From NCBI GenBank assembly GCA_934555895.1, contig CAKTFH010000003.1, positions 49,429 through 113,428 of the forward strand: DNA of 64,000 bases, given 5' to 3'. The notes beneath the pieces were generated by a model, which saw nothing but the letters and a program-made list of their open reading frames with translations, was not told the origin of the DNA and searched no databases. Position numbers and translations under genes: made by a program. Below are positions 28,736 to 37,253 of the stretch, one piece after another; the first letter of the stretch is position 1; every line of letters begins with the position of its first letter. This DNA comes from an uncultured Muribaculaceae bacterium. Its GTDB lineage: Bacteria; Bacteroidota; Bacteroidia; Bacteroidales; Muribaculaceae.

Positions 28736-29671
28736 ATGGGAAAAATAAGCACATACAAGCGCGGTATCGGCGCATTCATCTCAAGTGAAAAGGGCCAGCG
28801 TTTCTTCAACTTCGCATATTCGATAGGCGCCGCCATCGTGATATGGGGCGCACTCTTCAAAATTCTCCACCTCCCCGGCGGCAACTTCCTGCTTTCGCTC
28901 GGCATGGGCACCGAGGTGCTTATGTTCGTTCTCACGGCTTTCGACCGTCCGCCGAAGGAATACCACTGGGAGAAAGTCTTCCCCGTGTTTGATTCGGGCA
29001 ACCCCGAGGACGCGCCCGACTTCAAGGGGGGCACAGGCGTGGTGATCAACGGCGGAGCAGCAGCCCCGGCACAGCAGGTCGCAGGCACAGCCGCTAACGC
29101 GGAACTCGCCACACCGGTGATAGCCGACGGCGCCACCACTGCCGAAGTGATGGCCCAGGTAGCCGACGCCACACAGCTCTATCTCACCCAGATCACCGAG
29201 ATGACCAACGAGCTCAAGCGCCTGCAGACAGCCACCCACGCCCTCAACCACGTGAGCGACACTCTGCTCGACTCCTACAAGGCCATCACCGACAACTCGG
29301 CCAACATCACCGAGAGCTCGCGCGGCTATGTGGAGCAGATGCAGGACCTCAGCCGCAACCTCCACGGCCTCAACACCATCTATGAGATACAGCTCAAGAG
29401 CGTAAGCTCGCAGATTGACTCCATCGACCGCGTGAACCGCGGCATAAAGGATATCCGCGACATGTATGAGAAATCGTCGGAGACCAGCGCGCGCTACTGC
29501 GAGGAGACCGAGAAGATGGCTCGCTACATGCAGCAGCTCAACTCAGTGTACGAGAAGATGATCACCGCCATGACCATCAACATGTACCGACCCATGATGA
29601 CCCCCGACGGCATGCCCGTGGTACCCGGCCAGACACCGGCATCCGACGCCGCACAGCAGCAGGGACACTGA
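28736..29671 (+). CDS. gldL: Type IX secretion inner-membrane motor protein GldL/PorL
   Basis: This 311-residue protein forms the proton-driven inner-membrane motor with GldM. Two N-terminal helices are visible (FFNFAYSIGAAIVIWGALFK and FLLSLGMGTEVLMFVLTAF), joined by the short ILHLPGGN turn. They hold the conserved Lys and Glu thought to conduct protons. After an Ala/Pro/Gly-rich stretch (residues 95-135) comes a long coiled-coil cytoplasmic tail with heptads such as LYLTQITEMTNELKRLQTA. It lies between gldK and gldM on one transcript, with gaps of 52 and 43 bp. Confidence 0.94.
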   Translation: MGKISTYKRGIGAFISSEKGQRFFNFAYSIGAAIVIWGALFKILHLPGGNFLLSLGMGTEVLMFVLTAFDRPPKEYHWEKVFPVFDSGNPEDAPDFKGGTGVVINGGAAAPAQQVAGTAANAELATPVIADGATTAEVMAQVADATQLYLTQITEMTNELKRLQTATHALNHVSDTLLDSYKAITDNSANITESSRGYVEQMQDLSRNLHGLNTIYEIQLKSVSSQIDSIDRVNRGIKDIRDMYEKSSETSARYCEETEKMARYMQQLNSVYEKMITAMTINMYRPMMTPDGMPVVPGQTPASDAAQQQGH

Positions 29672-29714
29672 ACCATTTAACCCCAAATCACCCCGACAAC
29701 AGAACAAACCGCAT

Positions 29715-31283
29715 ATGGGTAGCAACAACAACAGGCTTTCACCACGCCAGAAGATGATAAACCTCATGTATATCGTCCTCACGGCCATGCTTGCACTGAA
29801 CGTTTCGAGCGATGTGCTCAACGGCTTCACGCAAGTGGAGGACGGCCTGAAGCGCACCAACAACAACGTGGAGCAGCGCAACGCCGCCATACTCGGCACT
29901 CTTGAAGCTTTCGCCGCCCAGAACCCCGACAAAGGCAAGCGATGGTACGACAAAGCCACCGAGGTGCGTCACATCACTGACCTGCTTTACACCCAGATCG
30001 ACTCTCTCAAACAGGAAATAGTGCGTAAAGCCGACGGCAGCGACGCCGATGTGAACAATATACTCAACCGCGACGACCTCGAGGCCGCATCGGTGGTGAT
30101 GCTCACCGGCGCTCATCCAGGAGGCCCCAGGCTGCGCACCGCCATCGACGCCTACCGCGCCTACATCTCGTCGCTCATGGTCGACTCCATCAAGCGCCAG
30201 AGCATAGAGAAGACACTCTCCACCGCCCCCGTGCTCCGCAAGGGCACACTGGGCAAGCAGACATGGGAGGAATCGAAATTCGACACCCAGCCTGTGGTGG
30301 CGGCCGTCACACTTCTCACCAAGCTGCAGAACGATGTGAAATACGCCGAGGGAGAGGCCCTGCAGACCTTGCTCGCCAACGTTGACGCAGGCGATGTGAG
30401 GGTGAACGAGCTCAACGCGTTCGTCATCCCCCAGAGCCGTTTCGTGATGCGCGGAGGCCGGTATTCGGCCAACATAGTGCTTGCAGCTGTCGACACCACG
30501 GCACGCCCCGAGGTGTTCATCAACGGCAATAAGCTCGGCAACAGCAACGGACTCTATGAAATCAATCCCGGTGCCACCGGCACTTTCGACTACAGCGGCT
30601 ACCTTGAAGTGCCTCACGGCGACGGCTCGGTGACACGCCACCCCTTCCAGTCGAGCTACACTGTAATCGAGCCAACCGCCACCGTGAGCGCCACCATGAT
30701 GAACGTGCTCTATGCCGGCATCGACAACCCGATTTCGATTTCGGTGCCCGGTGTAGCCAACTCGACAGTGAGCGCCACCATGACCAACGGCAAGCTCACC
30801 CGTCAGGGCGACCAGTGGGTTGCTCATCCCGACAAAGTGGGTGAGGAAGCAGTGGTAAGCGTAATGGCCGAAATGGACGGTCACCCGATGAAGATGTCGG
30901 AGACGAAGTTCCGCGTGCGCAAGTTGCCCGACCCGTCGCCCTACATAGCGTTCAAGGATGCCAACGGCAACACCAACCGATACAAAGGCGGAGGCCGCGG
31001 CCTGCCGAAGACACAGCTCATGAGCGCGCCCGGCATCGAGGCTGCCATCGACGACGACCTGTTGAACATACAGTTCAAGGTGCTGAGTTTCGAGACAGTA
31101 TTCTTCGACTCAATGGGCAACGCCATCCCCGAAGTGTCGGCAGGCGACCAGTTCTCGCAGCGACAGAAAGACTCCTTCCGTCGCCTCAGCCGTGGCAAGC
31201 GCTTTTACATCAGCCGCGTGAAAGCGGTAGGCCCCGACGGCATCACCCGCGACCTCGCGCCTATAGAAGTGATAGTGAACTGA
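29715..31283 (+). CDS. gldM: Type IX secretion motor shaft protein GldM/PorM
   Basis: This 522-residue protein has one N-terminal membrane helix (QKMINLMYIVLTAMLALNVS) that sits in the GldL motor. A large periplasmic region carries torque to the GldK/GldN ring. Family signals include LNGFTQVEDGLKRTNNNVEQ at the start of the periplasmic part and a chain of beta-sandwich domains: GRYSANIVLAAVDTTARPEV and VPGVANSTVSATMTNGKL among them. The C-terminal block reads SYIAFKDANGN-like then VKAVGPDGITRDLAPIEVIV. The length is normal. Spacing to gldL is 43 bp and to gldN 72 bp. Confidence 0.94.
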   Translation: MGSNNNRLSPRQKMINLMYIVLTAMLALNVSSDVLNGFTQVEDGLKRTNNNVEQRNAAILGTLEAFAAQNPDKGKRWYDKATEVRHITDLLYTQIDSLKQEIVRKADGSDADVNNILNRDDLEAASVVMLTGAHPGGPRLRTAIDAYRAYISSLMVDSIKRQSIEKTLSTAPVLRKGTLGKQTWEESKFDTQPVVAAVTLLTKLQNDVKYAEGEALQTLLANVDAGDVRVNELNAFVIPQSRFVMRGGRYSANIVLAAVDTTARPEVFINGNKLGNSNGLYEINPGATGTFDYSGYLEVPHGDGSVTRHPFQSSYTVIEPTATVSATMMNVLYAGIDNPISISVPGVANSTVSATMTNGKLTRQGDQWVAHPDKVGEEAVVSVMAEMDGHPMKMSETKFRVRKLPDPSPYIAFKDANGNTNRYKGGGRGLPKTQLMSAPGIEAAIDDDLLNIQFKVLSFETVFFDSMGNAIPEVSAGDQFSQRQKDSFRRLSRGKRFYISRVKAVGPDGITRDLAPIEVIVN

Positions 31284-31355
31284 CCCCTCTCGCCTCTCCT
31301 CCGGCTCAGCCATCATAAGAAAACAGAAAACAAAAGAAAACGCAACATTCTACAC

Positions 31356-32570
31356 ATGAAGTTGTTAACCAAATACGCCACAGTGGCGCTCGCGCTGGCC
31401 TTCACGGCAGTGACGGGCATGGCCCAGGACACCAACGACAACAACTCGTCGAGCACCTCGATAGTACGCCGACGGGGCACTGAAGGTGGCCGACGGGGCG
31501 AGGCTGCCTCGCAGCAGGCACCCGGAGTGACCGACCGCATGCAGCAGTTCTATCAACCGTCGCAGACCAGCGACGCCGACAAGATGTGGATGCGTGTGAT
31601 TTACCGCGACCTCGAGCTCGACAATCCCAAGAACGCCGCCCTCTACTACCCCGAAGACATCATCGACGGACAGGAAAACTTGTTCCGCATAGTGATGCGG
31701 CTTCTGGCCGAAGGAAAGATCTCGGCCTATGAATATCTCGACGGCAAGGAAATCTTCACTGACCAGTATAAGCTGAAGGTGCGCGATATGCTCGACCGCT
31801 TCCATGTGCTCTATGCCGAAGCGAAAGGCTCCACCGAAAAAAATCCGCGCTTCACCATCGAAGAGAGCGATGTGCCCACCAACGAGGTGCTATCGTACTA
31901 CATTCTGGAGCGCTGGGAGTTTGACTCGCGCACCAACAAGACCAAACGCACCGTAGAGGCCATCTGCCCCGTGCTCCACCGCTCCGACGACTTCGGCGGC
32001 GAGGCAGTGCGCTATCCCATGTTCTGGGTGAAGCTCGCCGACATCCGCCCCTACCTGGCGCAGCAATACATCTTCATCGATGACGACAACAACCTTCCCA
32101 AATACACCTACGACGACTTCTTCACCCTGTCGATGTACGACGGCGACATCTACAAGACACGCAACCTCACCAACAAGTCGATGATGCAGATGTTCCCCGA
32201 CCCTGACGACCGCAAGCGCGCTCAGGACAGCATCCAGAACCGTCTCGACAGCTTCGACAAGAACCTTTGGGTTCCTTCTCGTGAGGAAGTAATTGCAGCC
32301 CGCGAGGCGCGTGAGGCTGCTGAAGCTGAAGCTGAGGCCCGTCAGGCAGAGGCCGAAGCCATAGCCGAACGCGACGCGTCGCCCGGCGAGCAGGCCGCTC
32401 CCGCCACCGAGGAGAAGCGCAGCGTGCGCAGCACCCGCGGCCGCTCTTCGAGCAAATCAACATCCGCCAAAAAGAAAAAGGAGAGCAAGCCCAAGGCAAA
32501 AGCCTCCAAGCCCAAAGCTCCAAAATCGTCATCAAGCAACGCAGTGCGTTCGGTACGCCGGCGCAAATGA
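31356..32570 (+). CDS. gldN: Type IX secretion protein GldN/PorN with a basic C-terminal extension
   Basis: This 404-residue periplasmic protein pairs with GldK/PorK. A signal peptide (ALALAFTAVTGMAQ) is followed by the GldN core: MWMRVIYRDLELDNPKNAAL, NLFRIVMRLLAEGKISAYEY, and YILERWEFDSRTNKTKRTVE, then YDDFFTLSMYDGDIYKTRNL. From about residue 309 to the end the protein becomes low-complexity. It runs first as an Ala/Glu/Arg helix, then as a Lys/Ser/Pro-rich tail ending in SVRRRK. This tail of about 95 residues is unlike the compact C-terminus I expect for the family. A terminator follows. Confidence 0.92.
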   Translation: MKLLTKYATVALALAFTAVTGMAQDTNDNNSSSTSIVRRRGTEGGRRGEAASQQAPGVTDRMQQFYQPSQTSDADKMWMRVIYRDLELDNPKNAALYYPEDIIDGQENLFRIVMRLLAEGKISAYEYLDGKEIFTDQYKLKVRDMLDRFHVLYAEAKGSTEKNPRFTIEESDVPTNEVLSYYILERWEFDSRTNKTKRTVEAICPVLHRSDDFGGEAVRYPMFWVKLADIRPYLAQQYIFIDDDNNLPKYTYDDFFTLSMYDGDIYKTRNLTNKSMMQMFPDPDDRKRAQDSIQNRLDSFDKNLWVPSREEVIAAREAREAAEAEAEARQAEAEAIAERDASPGEQAAPATEEKRSVRSTRGRSSSKSTSAKKKKESKPKAKASKPKAPKSSSSNAVRSVRRRK

Positions 32571-32599
32571 TTCTCCATCACCACATTTGCTAACACAAT

Positions 32600-32638
32600 A
32601 AAGCCTCCCCCGCAGCTTTCCGCTCCCGGGGAGGCTTT
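32600..32638 (+). terminator. Terminator of the T9SS operon
   Basis: AAAGCCTCCCC (32600-32610) pairs with GGGGAGGCTTT (32628-32638), giving an 11-bp stem 30 bases past the gldN stop codon and facing the convergent HAD gene. It should work on both strands. Confidence 0.75.
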
Positions 32639-32688
32639 GCCTTTATATAATCAATGGATTGAACGGCGAATAGTGATGCTTAATTTTC

Positions 32689-33300
32689 CTACAAAGCAGT
32701 TTCAAGCGCGGGCATCCAGTCGGCATCGGGAGCAACCCACACCCCCTTTATGCCTACAGCTTCAGCAGCGGCAATATTCTTCCTACTGTCATCAACGAAC
32801 ACCACCTCTTCCGGCCTCAGCCCCTCGGAGGCAAGAATCTTTCTGAAAAATGCTTCGTCAGGCTTGCAGCAACCCATCTCATAACTGCAATACAGTTTAT
32901 CGAAATAAGTCTCAATGCCATGCCCGTCGCCGCTGAACTCATCACTGCGGGTATATGCCATTATGAACGGATTGGTATTGCTCGCAAGGCATACCCGATA
33001 GTCTTTCCTGAGTTTCAATAGATTATCCAGACGGTCAGCCGGAACGCTCTTGAGGAAGCCTAGCCAGCAATGCTGCACTTCCTCACATGTCAGATTCCGT
33101 TTCGTCAGCCGGCAGATTTCAGCGCGGAACTCTTCGGCAGTAATCTCTCCGTTCTCAAGTTCGAGGAAGAGACCTTTCTGACCGTAGTCACCGATATATT
33201 GATTTGCATCTACTCCGATTTCAGTAAACCGGCGAAACGCCTCGGCGGTGTCCTGCAGAAAGACAACACCGCCCATATCAAACAGTATACACTTTATCAT
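32689..33300 (-). CDS. HAD-superfamily hydrolase (subfamily IA, phosphatase-like)
   Basis: This 203-residue cytoplasmic protein shows the four HAD motifs. Motif I is ILFDMGGVVF with nucleophile Asp8; the second Asp of DxD is replaced by Gly, as in the epoxide-hydrolase-type phosphatase branch. Motif II is LASNTNPF, motif III KPDEAFFRKIL with its lysine, and motif IV VFVDDSRKNIAAAE with the two metal-binding Asp. The substrate is unknown; sugar phosphates are common for this group. It stands alone, convergent with the T9SS operon and upstream of the defence-like module's 3' end. Confidence 0.9.
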   Translation of the reverse strand: MIKCILFDMGGVVFLQDTAEAFRRFTEIGVDANQYIGDYGQKGLFLELENGEITAEEFRAEICRLTKRNLTCEEVQHCWLGFLKSVPADRLDNLLKLRKDYRVCLASNTNPFIMAYTRSDEFSGDGHGIETYFDKLYCSYEMGCCKPDEAFFRKILASEGLRPEEVVFVDDSRKNIAAAEAVGIKGVWVAPDADWMPALETAL

Positions 33301-33412
33301 ACCGCAAATTTACGCATTTCCTCCCGCTTTCACATAATCATTATTCACTGAGGTATAAGCAAAAACAATCCACAAACTTAGATTGCTAATGTATAGTTTT
33401 TGATTATCTACC

Positions 33413-35680
33413 TCAGCGCTTCAATACTTTGTATTTCATATTTGACCATAACTTATCCAATTTGAAACTTTCATAATACACCAAAATCATGCTTACCAAG
33501 CATCCCAATGTACCTATTGCAGTAGATACCGGTTGATTACATGGGAAAATCCAATTATATGTTAGCCAGTAGAACACCATAAATGAGATTATTGCGAATG
33601 CAGACATTCCAAGACCATATAAAAAGGAGAGAAGAAATATATATATTCTTGATTTATAACCCCATTTTTTATATTTTGCTATTGACTTAATCCATCCGTA
33701 TGAAGTAAACCAAAACAACAGTTGTACTATAATAATACCTATTGCAGCCAGATTACGCCATATTCGATTGACATGCTTATTAAAAAAAATGGATATCGAA
33801 CTAATCTTATATTCTAACGCATATCGTGAAGTTTCTAAAAATGACGATTCATTGATGGATTTAAATGATTGAAATTCATACAATCTAGAAAACTTTTCCT
33901 TATATCCATAAGGTACATAACAATTCAATGTCCGTTTAACTGAATCAGAAACATGCATGACTGACATCAAAATATGTTTTCTTTCAGCATTATGAAATAT
34001 CGGATTTTCACTGACCACCACACGACGAGTTAAAGTATCTATATAATATGGACCTTTGCCTGTAACTTGGATAATAGCTTCTGCAAAAAGTGATTTATAT
34101 ATTTTACAGGATGCAGTATCTCCTTCATTGTACCATTGCACTTCATTTAATGGTAAGAAGAAGTTTTCCTTTTTTATTTCAGGTCCCAAATTAGGACAAT
34201 TATAACAAAGTATATGCCCTATAAACGAATCCGGGACTTCTATATTTATCAGAGAAGGGCAATTTATAATATTATAATTCCCGTTATTATTTTTAATCTG
34301 AATAATTTTAAGATTAGGACAATCATCAATAGTACATTGAATACTATCATTGCCACTTTCCAAAACTACGGTTTCAACGTTTCCATCTCCCTTGATTTTA
34401 TCATAACCTCTTAAAATCTTACTTCCTTCATTTCTTGGAGATGATGAAAGAATAAATAACAATAAAACAAACAACACACCTACCACAATCTTAGGACGGT
34501 TGATTTTTCTTCTTACTTTTTTCCTGGAGGTGCGGATTTTAGAAACGGCAGAAGCAAGCTGGTCGTGAATGAACTCCACTCGGCCCTGATTCACATTGAA
34601 AAGGCGCTGATTTGTGTTGCCAATGAATTTTTCAGCATCCGGAGCGAACTTATTCAGGTCTTCCTTATAAATATATGTTCGGCGACCTGATTCATCGAGA
34701 AGATGGTCTTCAAGATAATACCGCTGATTGAGAGGCACATTCTTTATCACCTCCAGATAATAAGTCTCGATGATATTGTCGTAATTTTCAAGATCAGACA
34801 ATGTTATCGGCTTTTTCTTCGCGATAGAATCTTCATAGAGCACATAGCAAAGGAGGGAAAGCATCAGGGTATTTATGTTTTGCGACGAGGTGCGTGCCAG
34901 ATCAATTATCTTATCGGCAATTTCCTCCTGTTGCTCTTTATCGAATATATCCGCAGAAGATTTCAAAGGTTCCAGAATTATTTCACGGGCCTCCTGCTCC
35001 GTCAGCGGCAAAAGACGGTAACGGTTTGATTTCAAATCGGCATAATTCAGTGTATCAATCCAATCCTCGAACAAGAACAAATCGTCCTCCCTAATCGACA
35101 CCACGATGCGGAAATTGGTTTCCTCATGCCACGAGGGATGCGATATCTGAAGATTGTAATTGTCATCAATCAGAGCGTACAACTGAGTAATCAATAATCG
35201 CGATGCCTTGGGAGCATTATAAAGAATCTCCTCAAACTGATCAAGAACCATCACCGACGATGTGGTCTTGTTCTCTGAATTCACAAACCTGCCGGCACCG
35301 AACAGATAGCGGAAAACCATAGGGTCATGGAAATCGGGATGATACAAATCCCTGCTGTCATACTGTGTATAGGTATAACCAATGGCTTTAAGCTTTTCAG
35401 TCAAAGCATCCCATAACACCTTGGCGGCCGGGACACTGCCATCAGTGACCGTATTAAGGCGAATCGCCACAGGCGAAAACCCGCTTTTACGCAACTGAGG
35501 AAAGACGCCGGCCTGCAGCAGGGATGTTTTGCCAATTCCACTTCTGCCGTAAAGCGTTACAAACAAATTGCTACGTATCAATGCTGTAAGCGTAGCTATA
35601 GCCGTTGTGCGGCCATAAAACTTATATTCATTCAATGCCTCTTCGGTATATGACGAGAGGCCTAACCATGGATTGTTCAT
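33413..35680 (-). CDS. Membrane-anchored STAND ATPase (nSTAND1-like) with LRR-like periplasmic part
   Basis: This 755-residue protein opens like the nSTAND1 group of signal-sensing NTPases: NPWLGLSSYTEEALNEYKFY then GRT. Walker A GRSGIGKT is at residues 45-52 and Walker B VMVLDQFEE at 143-151; a sensor arginine follows in VVSIREDDLF. A helical/winged region runs to about residue 390. A basic stretch (KKVRRKINRPK) precedes a membrane helix near 398-415. A segment with repeats of the DCPNLKIIQI / NCPSLINIEV kind (about 430-500) resembles leucine-rich repeats, and at least three more membrane helices lie at about 650-745. Its start overlaps the stop of the upstream SIR2-like/TIR gene by four bases. 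The 3' half is visibly AT-richer than neighbouring genes. Confidence 0.8.
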   Translation of the reverse strand: MNNPWLGLSSYTEEALNEYKFYGRTTAIATLTALIRSNLFVTLYGRSGIGKTSLLQAGVFPQLRKSGFSPVAIRLNTVTDGSVPAAKVLWDALTEKLKAIGYTYTQYDSRDLYHPDFHDPMVFRYLFGAGRFVNSENKTTSSVMVLDQFEEILYNAPKASRLLITQLYALIDDNYNLQISHPSWHEETNFRIVVSIREDDLFLFEDWIDTLNYADLKSNRYRLLPLTEQEAREIILEPLKSSADIFDKEQQEEIADKIIDLARTSSQNINTLMLSLLCYVLYEDSIAKKKPITLSDLENYDNIIETYYLEVIKNVPLNQRYYLEDHLLDESGRRTYIYKEDLNKFAPDAEKFIGNTNQRLFNVNQGRVEFIHDQLASAVSKIRTSRKKVRRKINRPKIVVGVLFVLLLFILSSSPRNEGSKILRGYDKIKGDGNVETVVLESGNDSIQCTIDDCPNLKIIQIKNNNGNYNIINCPSLINIEVPDSFIGHILCYNCPNLGPEIKKENFFLPLNEVQWYNEGDTASCKIYKSLFAEAIIQVTGKGPYYIDTLTRRVVVSENPIFHNAERKHILMSVMHVSDSVKRTLNCYVPYGYKEKFSRLYEFQSFKSINESSFLETSRYALEYKISSISIFFNKHVNRIWRNLAAIGIIIVQLLFWFTSYGWIKSIAKYKKWGYKSRIYIFLLSFLYGLGMSAFAIISFMVFYWLTYNWIFPCNQPVSTAIGTLGCLVSMILVYYESFKLDKLWSNMKYKVLKR

Positions 35681-37038
35681 TTCTGATTATATATTCTCGC
35701 AATAAGGTTATCAAACGGTTCTTTCTCCCAATCGAAGACAGATACTTTCAGCAGATTTTCAGGGAGTTTTTGATGATAGTCGGCTTTATAATCGTAGCCG
35801 GAAGTAACAATCGGGAAATAACGCTTAAGAGAATTCACACCGGTCGCCTGTTCCCACTCCTTCATGTAATATCTGCTTTTGCCACTGCTCAAATCTCCTG
35901 CCACAACAGACGACAGTATGGGCATAAATACATTACACTGTTTGATAGCATTGGCGATACGCTTATCATATTCAGCCGACACACCAAGCTTCTTATTGTC
36001 AAGCCATACATTCAGCCCGGCATTTCTTAATCGGGAAAAAACATTCAACGCAATGGCGAAATCTTCAGAGGCATACGAGATGAACACTCCACCTGTCTGG
36101 GAATTCTGTAAAGCCTTTTGAGCCTGGACATTTTCATCCAACTCTTCCGCAAGCTGTTTTATATATTTTCGGGAATCGGTCTGGACATTAACATTTATGG
36201 CTTCGGTAAGGTACCTATAGAGATTCTCATCCTGCTCACTTTGCTCCGTCTGCAGTAACACGGCGATATCTCCATTGCTCAGATTCTTCTTATGACGCAT
36301 GGCATACCAGAAGAAACGGAAGCACCAGTCTTTGAGATTGCACCCAAGTACGAGAATCTTTTTCGTGTCGATATACGACAACAATTTAGATGGCGATGTT
36401 TCCTTACCAAGCCAGCGGGAAATGCAATCCATCGTATCATTATCGTCAAGCACAAAATGCTGACCCTTATTTTTAGGATCGGCCTTCCCGAACACATAAT
36501 AAAGTGTCGGCGGGATATCAAAGTATTCCTCTCCTAAGAACTCTGATATCTGCAGGTCGAAATTCTTGTCCTTGGGATTATAGATATTCATTATGCGGTA
36601 TCCGCCCTTACCCCAAACCTCATCCATGAGCTTTTCCACAGAAGGGTCGAAAGTCGTGGTCATCACCAAGCGAAAAAACTTGGCTTTTAGAAGCTTCAAC
36701 AAATCAGATGTCAAATCCTCTGTATCAAATTCAGTCTTGGCAATAGCTTCCAGCAACCATTTACGAGCTGCCGTGGGATTAAGTGAATTATTTAAAATCA
36801 ATTCCTGAAAAGATTCCGATGCCGGCTTTTCTTTATTAGAATCCAAGTTCGGATTATTTCTGAGCACCTTTTTGAGGAAAAATTTAGTAGAATCACCACT
36901 CGCCTCCTCATTTAAGGCTGTATCCAACATTATATCGCTTCCGAGAATCAGTACATACTCGCCTTTACTTACAGCATCGACTATAGAACCCGAATCAGAG
37001 ATAATATCGGTTTCACTTGTATCTACTTCACGCGCCAT
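35677..37038 (-). CDS. SIR2-like/TIR domain fusion protein, candidate immune effector
   Basis: This 453-residue protein has two parts. Residues 20-250 have a SIR2-like layout: YVLILGSD (28-35) at the nucleotide-loop position, LVMTTTFDPSVEKL near 124-137 where active SIR2 proteins have TTNYD, and YYVFGKAD near 180-187 where they have a catalytic His-Gly. Both catalytic residues (Asn and His) appear replaced. Residues 316-453 form a TIR domain: GGVFISYASEDFAIALNVFS, VWLDNKKL, IANAIKQCNVFMPILSS, and YYMKEWEQ, whose Glu394 is a candidate NADase residue. It is the first gene of a two-gene operon with the STAND ATPase and has its own promoter. Confidence 0.8.
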   Translation of the reverse strand: MAREVDTSETDIISDSGSIVDAVSKGEYVLILGSDIMLDTALNEEASGDSTKFFLKKVLRNNPNLDSNKEKPASESFQELILNNSLNPTAARKWLLEAIAKTEFDTEDLTSDLLKLLKAKFFRLVMTTTFDPSVEKLMDEVWGKGGYRIMNIYNPKDKNFDLQISEFLGEEYFDIPPTLYYVFGKADPKNKGQHFVLDDNDTMDCISRWLGKETSPSKLLSYIDTKKILVLGCNLKDWCFRFFWYAMRHKKNLSNGDIAVLLQTEQSEQDENLYRYLTEAINVNVQTDSRKYIKQLAEELDENVQAQKALQNSQTGGVFISYASEDFAIALNVFSRLRNAGLNVWLDNKKLGVSAEYDKRIANAIKQCNVFMPILSSVVAGDLSSGKSRYYMKEWEQATGVNSLKRYFPIVTSGYDYKADYHQKLPENLLKVSVFDWEKEPFDNLIARIYNQK

Positions 37039-37075
37039 AGTTACAATTTCTTTAACGTTTGAAAATTACTTTTTG

Positions 37076-37107
37076 CAAAAATAAACTATCTTCCGCACCA
37101 CACCAAA
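37076..37107 (-). promoter_or_regulatory. Promoter of the SIR2-like/TIR-STAND operon
   Basis: On the minus strand TTTG (37104-37107) is followed after 20 bases by TATTTTTG (37076-37083), matching the Bacteroidota consensus. The start point would be near 37070, about 30 bases before the ATG at 37038. The module therefore appears to be expressed by a housekeeping-type promoter. Confidence 0.6.
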
Positions 37108-37190
37108 TAAATGCATAATTTATTTCATTTCTTTTTCATGCAGGAAACAACATGGAGAAATCGCCTGATATACCGGAATCAACAGCACGA

Positions 37191-37221
37191 TTGCAGATAT
37201 GCGGATAAATATGTAACTTTG
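37191..37221 (+). promoter_or_regulatory. Promoter of uxuA
   Basis: TTG at 37191-37193, 20 bases, then TAACTTTG at 37214-37221 match the Bacteroidota promoter exactly. Transcription would begin near 37228, about 26 bases before the uxuA ATG. Confidence 0.65.
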
Positions 37222-37253
37222 CTGATGCAAGCTAACCAATAAACTTACCTGCA

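Noticed and set aside
33413-37038. Calling the SIR2-like/TIR plus STAND pair a Thoeris system
   Set aside because: Thoeris has a separate TIR protein and a SIR2-SLOG effector; here TIR and SIR2-like parts are fused, the SIR2 motifs look degenerate, and the partner is a STAND ATPase.
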